A stretch of DNA of 9,139 bases, taken from assembly GCA_947373615.1 (NCBI GenBank), contig CANBYN010000062.1, positions 1 through 9,139 on the forward strand. The letters are read 5' to 3'. Below are positions 1 through 6,300 of the stretch, piece by piece. Both the position numbers and the translations under genes were made by a program. Within the stretch, counting starts at the first letter, position 1, and each line of letters starts with the position of its first letter. Origin of the DNA: Burkholderiaceae bacterium (lineage in GTDB: Bacteria; Pseudomonadota; Gammaproteobacteria; Burkholderiales; Burkholderiaceae). The notes beneath the pieces were generated by a model, which was not told the origin of the DNA, did no database searches, and saw only the letters and a list, made by a program, of their open reading frames with translations.

Positions 1-303
1 TTACAAAAACTTGCCGAGACTGGTGAGTTTGATGGCTTGGTCGCATTAGGCGCCGTCATTCGAGGCGAAACATACCACTTCGAACTCGTATCAAATGAAT
101 CTGCCGCTGGCATTACTCGCATCTCCATTGAATCAGGTTTACCGATTGCCAATGGCGTATTGACTTGCGACACAGATGAACAGGCACAGGTTCGCGTCAA
201 TGTGAAAGGTGCGGATTGCGCCAAAGCCGTAGTGGAAATGGCGAACCTAGCCTTAGCACTGACGCCTGATATTGACATTGAAATTAACTCCAGCGAAGCG
301 TAA
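1..303 (+). CDS. ribH: 6,7-dimethyl-8-ribityllumazine synthase, 3' part (5' end outside the window)
   Basis: Frame 1 is open from the first base to TAA at 301-303, giving the C-terminal 100 residues of a family usually about 155-170 residues long. The enzyme condenses 5-amino-6-ribitylamino-uracil with 3,4-dihydroxy-2-butanone 4-phosphate, the penultimate step of riboflavin synthesis, in the cytoplasm. Visible signatures are GAVIRGETYHFE (visible residues 17-28, with the catalytic-type His at 26), SNESAAGI, GVLTCDTDEQAQ, and the closing helix VEMANLALAL. Between EQA and the Lys-Gly that follows, the loop is about four residues shorter than in Bacillus subtilis RibH (RAGTKAGNKG). The Arg and Lys that contact phosphate still appear to be present, and I recall this short loop from other Burkholderiaceae. 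A TTG at 37 lies inside the conserved fold and is not the start. nusB begins 8 bases downstream, the common ribH-nusB arrangement, so the two are probably co-transcribed. Confidence 0.95.
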   Translation, partial: LQKLAETGEFDGLVALGAVIRGETYHFELVSNESAAGITRISIESGLPIANGVLTCDTDEQAQVRVNVKGADCAKAVVEMANLALALTPDIDIEINSSEA

Positions 304-311
304 TTACCGAT

Positions 312-824
312 ATGTCTAAACCTATCACTGAGTCACTGAATCCCCAAGCAGCAAAAGACTCACAATCAACAGCACCCAAACGCTCACTGACACCACGTCG
401 TCGCGCCCGCGAATATGCACTCCAGGGTGTGTACCAAAGCCTAGTCATGCGTCGCGCCGGTAGCCTACCCAATAGCGCTGCCATTGCCAAACAATTATCT
501 GAAGATCCCGCGTTTCGTCGTTGCCAGCTAGATCTATTTCAAGGTATTTTTGAAGGCGTTTTAAGTCGCACCGATGAGCTTGAAGCCATCATCACTCCCG
601 CCCTAGATCGTCCTATCAATGAACTTTCACCTGTAGAGCATTCTGCATTACTCATTGGCGCCTACGAATTAGCCCTTGATCTTTCCGTCCCCTATAAAGT
701 AGCGATTAATGAAGCTGTGGAACTTGCTAAAACTTTCGGCGGCACCGATGGCCATAAATATGTCAATGGCGTCTTGGATCTCTTGGCGCAAAAGCTGCGT
801 AGCACTGAAATTCAATCTAACTAG
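312..824 (+). CDS. nusB: Transcription antitermination factor NusB
   Basis: NusB binds boxA RNA together with NusE (ribosomal protein S10) and helps RNA polymerase read through rRNA operons. The 170-residue protein carries the family landmarks in order: the Arg-rich first helix RRRAREYALQGVYQ (29-42), the central helix ELSPVEHSALLIGAYEL (104-120), VPYKVAINEAVELAKTFG (126-143), and the C-terminal HKYVNGVLDLLA (148-159). Escherichia coli NusB is about 139 residues. The extra length is mostly a polar N-terminal tail of about 27 residues (Ser, Thr, Pro, Lys) before the first helix, probably disordered. ATG 312 is the first in-frame start after the ribH stop (8-base gap). No clear Shine-Dalgarno sequence precedes it, so translational coupling to ribH is likely. 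An intrinsic terminator follows about 28 bases after the stop, so nusB ends the transcription unit. Confidence 0.96.
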   Translation: MSKPITESLNPQAAKDSQSTAPKRSLTPRRRAREYALQGVYQSLVMRRAGSLPNSAAIAKQLSEDPAFRRCQLDLFQGIFEGVLSRTDELEAIITPALDRPINELSPVEHSALLIGAYELALDLSVPYKVAINEAVELAKTFGGTDGHKYVNGVLDLLAQKLRSTEIQSN

Positions 825-851
825 ATTTCAATTCATCCACGTTACAGCTGT

Positions 852-883
852 AGCCCCTAGCTCCAAAGCTTAGGGGCTTTTTG
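852..883 (+). terminator. Rho-independent terminator after nusB
   Basis: An 8-bp perfect stem pairs AGCCCCTA (852-859) with TAGGGGCT (871-878). It can be extended by a G-C pair or two next to the loop. The descending arm runs straight into TTTTT (878-882). This is a textbook intrinsic terminator for the ribH-nusB transcript and separates it from gabD. Confidence 0.9.
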
Positions 884-941
884 TTATGTTGAGGAATACA
901 ATGAATCTCATCTTCGCACCCATTTAATTGGTCAATTTAAT
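884..941 (+). promoter_or_regulatory. gabD leader region with candidate 8-codon upstream ORF or -10 element
   Basis: This short stretch lies between the nusB terminator and the gabD start. GAGGA (891-895) sits 5 bases before an ATG at 901. That ATG opens an 8-codon reading frame, MNLIFAPI, ending with TAA at 925-927. Fourteen bases later comes the gabD ATG, which has no Shine-Dalgarno sequence of its own and is in a different frame. A competing reading is that TACAAT (897-902, 5 of 6 matches to the sigma-70 -10 consensus) is the gabD promoter, though no good -35 lies 16-18 bases upstream. In that case transcription would start near 909 and the small ORF would not be in the mRNA. The two readings exclude each other and the sequence alone does not decide. 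Confidence 0.3.
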
Positions 942-2420
942 ATGCAAAAAATCGATATTCGTCAATATCTCAATGACTCCAGCCTTTTTAAAGAAGAAGC
1001 CTATATCGATGGCAAGTGGATCAAAGGATCTTTTGGCAATCCCTTTTCCGTTTTTAATCCAGCAACAGACGAGTTAATTGCTCAGGTTAGTAATCTTAGT
1101 AACGCAGAAGCGGAACTAGCGGTTAGCGCTGCTGAAAAGGCACTCCCGGAATGGCGCGCAAAGACTGGCAAAGAACGTGCGCAAATCATGCGCCAATGGT
1201 TTGATCTCATCATCGCCAATACCAAAGATCTTGCAACTTTAATGACTTTGGAGCAAGGGAAACCCTTGGTTGAAGCTGCGGGGGAAGTCGCCTATGGCGC
1301 TTCATTCGTAGAGTGGTTTGCTGAAGAGGCTAAACGAGTATCCGGAGCCATCCCGAGCACCACTTGGAGTGATAAGCGCCTCATGGTCTTAAAGCAACCT
1401 ATTGGGGTATGTGTAGCAATTACGCCTTGGAACTTTCCTATTGCGATGATTACTCGCAAGATTGCCCCAGCCCTAGCGGCCGGTTGCACCATTGTGATTA
1501 AACCAGCTGAACTTACTCCCTTATCTGCTTTGGCTTTGGCAGTGCTAGCGGAACGCTCTGGGATTCCACATGGCGTGATTAATATTCTTACTGCTGATGC
1601 CAATCAGTCCATTGCGATCGGCAAAACGCTCTGCGCTTCATCTGTGGTTCGTCACCTCTCCTTTACTGGGTCAACTGAAGTAGGCCGAATACTGATGGAA
1701 CAATGCGCGCCCACAGTCAAAAAATTAGCTCTTGAGCTTGGTGGTCATGCTCCATTTATTGTGTTTGAAGACGCCGATATTGATGCCGCTGTTGCTGGCG
1801 CTGTCTCATCAAAATTCAGAAATTCCGGACAAACCTGCGTTTGCGCCAATCGCTTCTATGTTCACAAAAAAGTTCAGGATGAGTTTGTAGAAAAGTTTGC
1901 CAAGGCGATTGCTACGATTAAAGTCGGCAATGGGATGGAAGCTGGCATGACCCAGGGACCGCTCATTGAAACTGCCGCCCTTGAAAAGGTGCAAAGACAT
2001 GTGGCTGATGCCATTAGCAAAGGCGCCAAACTGATTACCGGTGGCAAAGTAATGGTTCAAGGCAAGAACTACTACGAACCGACAATCCTCGCAAATGTAA
2101 ATAATCAAATGTTGATCACCTCCGAAGAAACTTTCGGTCCTGTGGCGCCCATTATTCCATTTGAATCAGATGAAGAAGTGGTAAAGCTTGCTAACAATAG
2201 CCAATTTGGATTGGCATCATATTTCTATAGCCGAGACATCGGCCGTATTTGGAAGGTGGCCGAAGCTTTGGAATACGGCATCGTAGGGGTGAACACTGGA
2301 CTTATCTCCAATGAGGTTGCACCCTTTGGTGGCATCAAACAATCTGGGCTTGGTCGAGAAGGCAGTATCTACGGAATGGATGAATACCTAGAAATGAAAT
2401 ATGTCTGCGTCGGTCTCTAA
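942..2420 (+). CDS. gabD: NAD(P)-dependent succinate-semialdehyde dehydrogenase (GabD family)
   Basis: A cytoplasmic aldehyde dehydrogenase of 492 residues, the usual family length. It is predicted to oxidise succinate semialdehyde to succinate, the last step of GABA/4-aminobutyrate breakdown. Core residues are all present: TPWNFP with oxyanion Asn164, Lys187 in IKPAE, the nucleotide-binding FTGSTEVG (241-248), general base Glu265 in ELGGHAPF, nucleophile Cys299 in GQTCVCANR with Cys301 close by, and EETFGP (395-400). GQTCVCANR and the end motif EVAPFGGIKQSGLGREGS are typical of the GabD subgroup. Glu190 stands where NADP-dependent E. coli GabD has Ser179, which argues for NAD preference. The start is ATG 942; no in-frame ATG lies upstream after the terminator. 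No aminotransferase (gabT) or GABA permease gene is visible nearby, so related C4/C5 semialdehydes such as glutarate semialdehyde cannot be excluded. Confidence 0.88.
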   Translation: MQKIDIRQYLNDSSLFKEEAYIDGKWIKGSFGNPFSVFNPATDELIAQVSNLSNAEAELAVSAAEKALPEWRAKTGKERAQIMRQWFDLIIANTKDLATLMTLEQGKPLVEAAGEVAYGASFVEWFAEEAKRVSGAIPSTTWSDKRLMVLKQPIGVCVAITPWNFPIAMITRKIAPALAAGCTIVIKPAELTPLSALALAVLAERSGIPHGVINILTADANQSIAIGKTLCASSVVRHLSFTGSTEVGRILMEQCAPTVKKLALELGGHAPFIVFEDADIDAAVAGAVSSKFRNSGQTCVCANRFYVHKKVQDEFVEKFAKAIATIKVGNGMEAGMTQGPLIETAALEKVQRHVADAISKGAKLITGGKVMVQGKNYYEPTILANVNNQMLITSEETFGPVAPIIPFESDEEVVKLANNSQFGLASYFYSRDIGRIWKVAEALEYGIVGVNTGLISNEVAPFGGIKQSGLGREGSIYGMDEYLEMKYVCVGL

Positions 2421-2426
2421 GATTGA

Positions 2427-2459
2427 TTCATCTCATAGTAGATGAACTTACTTTTTTTT
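2427..2459 (+). terminator. Possible weak terminator after gabD, overlapping the trmB 3' end
   Basis: TTCATCT (2427-2433) and AGATGAA (2440-2446) form a 7-bp stem with a 6-base loop. Eight Ts follow at 2452-2459. The stem is A/T-rich and the T run starts 5 bases after it, so it would be weak. The T run is the complement of the final Lys codons and the region next to the trmB stop on the other strand. No equivalent T run serves the minus-strand transcript. Confidence 0.4.
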
Positions 2460-3224
2460 ATAAACTAAATCCCAAACTCCGTGACCTAAATTAATCCCTC
2501 GATTCTCAAATTTAGTTACAGGACGATACGCCGGTTTTTCTACGTAGCCCAGTTGTAAAGACTCTAATTGTTCCAAGCTGGGCTTAAATTCATTGGATTC
2601 TTTATGTGTCGAGCCAACATCCTCAATGCCAAAGGTTTCTACCTTAATTGATTCACCAGAAGTATTATCCAGAGCATTCTCTGCATTGAGCACCAAGAGC
2701 ATTTGCTCTGCATAGTTATGCCAATCGGTGGCTAAATGCAAATAGGCACCACACTTTAAGCGCGAAACCAAAAGCTTTACAAACTCGGATTGAATCAAGC
2801 GGCGCTTATGATGCCGCTTCTTATGCCAAGGATCAGCAAAGTAGATATGAATACCATCTAGCGAATCTGGGGCAAGCATCTTTTCCAACACTTCAACTGC
2901 ATCATGGCGAATGAGCCTTAAATTTGTTAATTCATTCTCACCGATTAATTTGAGAAGCGCACCCACTCCTGGCGGATGCACTTCAATCGCCAAGAAATCA
3001 TCGTCAGTTCTGAGGGCAGCAATTTTGGCAGTTGTCTCGCCCATACCAAAACCAATCTCTAAAATCTTTGGTTTTAAAGAGCCCCCAAATGCAACCTCTA
3101 AATTAAGCACTGCCTCCTGAAATGGAATGAGAAACTTGGGACCAAGCTCATCTATCGCACGCTGTTGACCGCCTGTAGTTCTCCCTGATCTCAATACAAA
3201 AGATCGAATACGCTCAACTCTCAT
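2448..3224 (-). CDS. trmB: tRNA (guanine-N7-)-methyltransferase
   Basis: TrmB methylates N7 of G46 in the variable loop of tRNAs using S-adenosylmethionine. The 258-residue product (E. coli about 239) shows the family pattern in order: IRSFVLRSGRTT (6-17), SAM motif I EIGFGMGETT (56-65), AIEVHPPGVGALL (79-91), HDAVEVLEKM (107-116), and FADPWHKKRHHKRR (129-142) with the catalytic-type Asp131. These are followed by HLATDWHNY (163-171) and the C-terminal TKFENRGINLGHGVWDL (237-253). The frame stays open 78 codons upstream into the DUF2721 gene, but that stretch resembles nothing in TrmB. ATG 3224, directly before MRVERIRSF, is the natural start. It lies 5 bases after the DUF2721 stop and has no Shine-Dalgarno sequence, which suggests translational coupling as the last gene of the uppP operon. 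Confidence 0.95.
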   Translation of the reverse strand: MRVERIRSFVLRSGRTTGGQQRAIDELGPKFLIPFQEAVLNLEVAFGGSLKPKILEIGFGMGETTAKIAALRTDDDFLAIEVHPPGVGALLKLIGENELTNLRLIRHDAVEVLEKMLAPDSLDGIHIYFADPWHKKRHHKRRLIQSEFVKLLVSRLKCGAYLHLATDWHNYAEQMLLVLNAENALDNTSGESIKVETFGIEDVGSTHKESNEFKPSLEQLESLQLGYVEKPAYRPVTKFENRGINLGHGVWDLVYKKK

Positions 3225-3229
3225 GATGT

Positions 3230-3688
3230 TTATAGAAGATGAGGGGTATTCCAGCCTGCTGAACGATAGGCATAAACTACCTCGGCTAGTACGATCGATA
3301 GCGATGTCATAAAAGAGATTAGCCCCAATACAAAGGTCCAAATGACATAGGTAGTTTGTAGAGAGCGAACTGCTCCAGCCTGAAAAAAGAAGAGCTCCAA
3401 AACAGTCAAAGAGATAAAGACTCCGCTTAGGACAACAAAAAAGATAGCGACTGTACAAAGACGGCCACGAGTTTTGGCCTCTTCTGCCTCTTGAATCATA
3501 TGCTTGAGCAGTGATTCATCCTTCACATTCCCACTACGAATTGCTTGCTGAATGGATCGCATTCGATCTACTGAGCGAGCTAGGCGAGCTGAAATAGCAT
3601 TAATGAGTGTTGATACAGCAGTCAACAAGAATACTGGTGCTAAAGCCAGCTGAATATTGTTCGTAATAGCATCAATTGATACATCCAT
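3230..3688 (-). CDS. DUF2721 family inner-membrane protein
   Basis: A 152-residue protein with three predicted membrane segments at about residues 12-33, 78-101 and 114-138. Between the first two lies a charged cytoplasmic-type loop (about 40-76: DRMRSIQQ, then an Glu/Lys-rich helix EAEEAKTRGR). The N-terminal signature IQLALAPVFLLTAVSTLINA followed by ISARLARSVDRMR matches my memory of the DUF2721 family, whose function is unknown. The gene lies 24 bases after the uppP stop and 5 bases before trmB on the same strand, so it is probably co-transcribed with both. Its start ATG 3688 is preceded by only a weak purine patch (TGGAA). No catalytic motif can be seen. A structural or regulatory membrane role is possible, but nothing in the sequence specifies it. 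Confidence 0.85.
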   Translation of the reverse strand: MDVSIDAITNNIQLALAPVFLLTAVSTLINAISARLARSVDRMRSIQQAIRSGNVKDESLLKHMIQEAEEAKTRGRLCTVAIFFVVLSGVFISLTVLELFFFQAGAVRSLQTTYVIWTFVLGLISFMTSLSIVLAEVVYAYRSAGWNTPHLL

Positions 3689-3712
3689 CGGAATTCCAGT
3701 GTTTTTATTAAA

Positions 3713-4558
3713 TCAATGAGACCAGGCTACTAATCCGCTATAGGCACTTAACAGGACTAGACAGCCAAAGATGATTCGGTACCAGGCGAACGGCACAAAA
3801 TTATGGTGCGCAACATAATGAATTAACCAGCGGACAATAATAAAAGCGGAGATAAAAGCAGCAATAAATCCAACGATAATTGCAAGGCCAAATTCACCAG
3901 AAATGGCGATGGGATTCGCCCAGAGTTTTAATAACTCATAAGCAGTTGCTCCGCCGATTACCGGGATAGCTAGGAAGAACGAAAATTCCGTGGCAACTGT
4001 GCGAGGCAGACCAAACAACATCCCCCCAATAATGGTTGCGCCAGAACGGGATGTACCCGGTATTAAAGCGGCACATTGTGCTAAGCCCACCTTGAACGCA
4101 TCTAAATAAGACAAGTCATCGACTGTACGAATATGTGATTTAGCATTAGATGAAGATTGCTGCCTATGCTCAGCCCAAAAGATGACTAAGGCACCGACAA
4201 TAAAAGCGCTTGCCACAGGAATAGGGGAAAACAAAACTGCTTTGATGTGTTTACCAAACAAGAATCCCAAACTCATCGCTGGAAATGACGCTATCAATAA
4301 ATTCAAAACAAAATGACGAGAGCTGGCGCTTTTGAAGAAAGATGAAGCAACCTTGAGAAGTTTTTCTCGGTACTCCCAGCAAACCGCTAAAATAGCGCCA
4401 AACTGAATAATGACCTCAAAGGCTTTGCCCTTATCGTCATTGAAATTCAATAGGTCGCCAACCAAAATCAAGTGGCCAGTACTAGAGATTGGTAAAAACT
4501 CTGTTAAGCCCTCTACCACCCCAAGAATGACTGACTTACCAAGTAAAATTAGATCCAT
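3713..4558 (-). CDS. uppP: Undecaprenyl-diphosphate phosphatase (BacA/UppP)
   Basis: This integral membrane phosphatase converts undecaprenyl diphosphate to undecaprenyl phosphate. It thereby recycles the lipid carrier for peptidoglycan and O-antigen units, and it can confer bacitracin tolerance. The 281-residue length is normal for the family. Active-site motifs are intact: EGLTEFLPISSTGH (16-29) with Glu16, Glu20, Ser26 and His29, and PGTSRSG (167-173) with Arg171. Other conserved stretches are IIQFGAILAV (50-59) and FVPFAWYRI (254-262). Several hydrophobic helices fill the rest. The frame has a TGA two codons upstream of ATG 4558, so this start is forced. The only Shine-Dalgarno-like GAGG ends one base before the ATG, which is too close for normal use. 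The gene heads the uppP-DUF2721-trmB unit and is divergent from the tolC homologue. Confidence 0.97.
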   Translation of the reverse strand: MDLILLGKSVILGVVEGLTEFLPISSTGHLILVGDLLNFNDDKGKAFEVIIQFGAILAVCWEYREKLLKVASSFFKSASSRHFVLNLLIASFPAMSLGFLFGKHIKAVLFSPIPVASAFIVGALVIFWAEHRQQSSSNAKSHIRTVDDLSYLDAFKVGLAQCAALIPGTSRSGATIIGGMLFGLPRTVATEFSFFLAIPVIGGATAYELLKLWANPIAISGEFGLAIIVGFIAAFISAFIIVRWLIHYVAHHNFVPFAWYRIIFGCLVLLSAYSGLVAWSH

Positions 4559-4567
4559 ACCTCAAAT

Positions 4568-4604
4568 TTTATAGGTATATGCGGTCTCTTTGCTGATTTG
4601 GCAA
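4568..4604 (-). promoter_or_regulatory. Candidate uppP promoter elements
   Basis: On the minus strand, TTGCCA (4604-4599, 5 of 6 matches to the -35 consensus) is followed after 19 bases by TATACC (4579-4574). A second -10-like hexamer, TATAAA (4573-4568), lies closer to the gene but lacks a good -35. If the latter is used, the mRNA would begin only a few bases before the ATG at 4558. This would fit the badly spaced Shine-Dalgarno sequence. It is a pattern match only. Confidence 0.25.
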
Positions 4605-4617
4605 AATTGACCCTAAA

Positions 4618-4647
4618 TAGGCAATTAAAACAAATTAGCCTTAGAAT
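4618..4647 (+). promoter_or_regulatory. Candidate promoter for the tolC homologue
   Basis: TAGGCA (4618-4623, 4 of 6 matches to the -35 consensus) and TAGAAT (4642-4647, 5 of 6 matches to the -10 consensus) are separated by 18 bases. Transcription would start near 4654, leaving a leader of about 24 bases before ATG 4678. The nearby TTGACC (4607-4612) is a better -35 but has no matching -10 at proper spacing. The divergent uppP signals lie in the same 119-base gap. Confidence 0.35.
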
Positions 4648-4677
4648 TCAGGGCACATGGAAAAGTATCAAAATTAG

Positions 4678-6300
4678 ATGATCCCAGCACGCTTTTGCCT
4701 GTCTAGGCCAGCCGTTTTTAGCTTGATTTTGAGTCAAGCATTGGGGCTCAACCTTATCTGCGATCTCGCTTTGGCTCAAGCTCCTATAGGGGCTCGCGCC
4801 TCTTTGCCTACCCCGATTAACGCGCAATCCCTAGTTCCACTAGATGTTCCGCCCCAGTTCACACCCGTTGCCAAGAGTGCATTACCAAATACCTCTGCGC
4901 CCTCTTATGTGGTCTCAGGAGGAACGGCGAACGTTAATACCAGCCAGGCTAGCGATCTGATTTCACTCTATCAAGAAGCTGCCTTTAGTGACCCCATATT
5001 AAATGCTGCTCGATTTACTTATCAAGCCAACAAAGAGCTATATTGGCAAGGTCTTTCCCTACTTCTCCCTCAAGCTAGCGCCTCGCCTGGAGCCACGCGT
5101 TACTACCAACATGGAGCGGGAGCCACCGTAGTTAGCGGTAACCCTGGGAACTCACGAGTATTTGATCAAAAAAATTACACGGTGACTTTAACCCAGCCGG
5201 TATTTAATATCGCCGCACTAGAAGCTTTTAAACAGGGTGATTTGAACACGAAAATTGCAGATATGCGCTTCTACTTAGCGCAACAAGATTTAATTATTCG
5301 TGTTTCTCAGGCTTATTTTGACGCACTTACCAGTCAAGATAACGTTGAGCTCTATCGCAACAAGAAAAGTCTTATTAATCAACAATTACAAATCGCGCAA
5401 GCAAAGTTTGATGCTGGTCTAGCGACCATAGTAGATATCAACACTGCACAGGCTGCATTTGACTTAGCAAACTCACAAGAAATTGCTGCACAAGCAGACC
5501 TCATTGTTAAGCGAGGCGTCTTAGAGCAATTAGTAGGCCGGCCTGTAGGTCCACTCAAGCCGCTGACGAAGGAAGCCAAAATTGATGGTGTCCTTAAGGA
5601 CCCCTATTCTAAAAATAAAGATTCAAAAGTGAACGTCAACGCCGATTCTGTCAACCCTCAGCTGCCACCAGGGCAAACGATGGATGATTGGATAAACCAA
5701 GCTGAGACGGCTAACTTCAATGTTCTTGCTGGTCAGTTATCAGTAAATCTTGCAGAGAGCACATACCGTGCAGCGCAATCTCTTAACTACCCTACAGTCA
5801 ATTTTGTGGGAACCAGCGGATACAACACTTCTAATGGCACTCCAAACAGCTTTACTCCAGCTCAATCAAATGTGTATAACAATACAATTAATCTGCAGAT
5901 GTCTATCCCTTTAGTATCTGGTGGCTACAACAGTTCGCTCATCCGTCAAAATGCAGCACTTGTTGATCAAGCCAAAGCAAACTACGACAATGCTCGCCGT
6001 ACTGCCGCACAAAATACCCGTGCGGCATTTACTGGCTTTTATGGTGGTTTAGCTAGCGTGAAGGCTTTTGAAGCCGCAGAACGCTCATCTACCTCCTCGC
6101 TAGAATCAACCAAGCTCGGATTCCAGGTGGGCACTTTAATTAATATTGATGTGCTGCTTGCATTAGATACATTAATTACAACAAGATCACAATTGCAGCT
6201 TGCGCGTTACAGCACGATATTGAATGCCATTAAATTAAAAGCGCAAGCGGCTGCTTTAACAGATGAAGATTTGATTGCCGTGAACGCCCTACTGCGCTAA
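4678..6300 (+). CDS. tolC: TolC family outer-membrane channel protein
   Basis: TolC homologues form a trimeric outer-membrane and periplasmic duct used by type I secretion and multidrug efflux pumps. The protein has 540 residues (E. coli precursor about 493). It has a signal peptide (about 1-33, likely cut after ALA at 31-33), then a Pro/Ser/Ala-rich linker (about 34-90). The first channel repeat starts at DLISLYQEA (93-101). Repeat one ends around QAKFDAGLATIVDINTAQAA (241-260) and ALEQLVG-like VLEQLVGRP (281-289); repeat two includes SIPLVSGGYNSSLIRQ (409-424) and KLGFQVGTLINIDVL (479-493). The internal duplication is the OEP hallmark. The linker between repeats (about 295-335) is long and rich in Lys, Asn and Pro. 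TAG lies directly upstream of ATG 4678, fixing the start; Shine-Dalgarno support is poor. No inner-membrane or adaptor partner gene is adjacent, so the specific export system is unknown. Confidence 0.92.
   Translation: MIPARFCLSRPAVFSLILSQALGLNLICDLALAQAPIGARASLPTPINAQSLVPLDVPPQFTPVAKSALPNTSAPSYVVSGGTANVNTSQASDLISLYQEAAFSDPILNAARFTYQANKELYWQGLSLLLPQASASPGATRYYQHGAGATVVSGNPGNSRVFDQKNYTVTLTQPVFNIAALEAFKQGDLNTKIADMRFYLAQQDLIIRVSQAYFDALTSQDNVELYRNKKSLINQQLQIAQAKFDAGLATIVDINTAQAAFDLANSQEIAAQADLIVKRGVLEQLVGRPVGPLKPLTKEAKIDGVLKDPYSKNKDSKVNVNADSVNPQLPPGQTMDDWINQAETANFNVLAGQLSVNLAESTYRAAQSLNYPTVNFVGTSGYNTSNGTPNSFTPAQSNVYNNTINLQMSIPLVSGGYNSSLIRQNAALVDQAKANYDNARRTAAQNTRAAFTGFYGGLASVKAFEAAERSSTSSLESTKLGFQVGTLINIDVLLALDTLITTRSQLQLARYSTILNAIKLKAQAAALTDEDLIAVNALLR

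Noticed and set aside
1292..1603. Minus-strand open frame within gabD (and a similar one at 1809-2108)
   Set aside because: Both lie wholly opposite conserved GabD coding sequence and encode no recognisable domain. They are antisense shadows.
2911..3120. Plus-strand 69-codon open frame opposite trmB
   Set aside because: It lies opposite the SAM-binding core of TrmB and shows no independent coding features.
3225..3458. Open frame extending trmB by 78 codons upstream
   Set aside because: It lies in another frame of the DUF2721 gene, has unlikely Cys- and Ser-rich composition, and precedes the family-typical start MRVERIRSF. It is chance openness.
4702..4764. Possible lipoprotein signal in the TolC homologue because of Cys28
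   Set aside because: The residues before the Cys (Asn-Leu-Ile) do not fit a lipobox, which needs Gly, Ala or Ser at -1. An A-L-A signal peptidase I site follows at 31-33.
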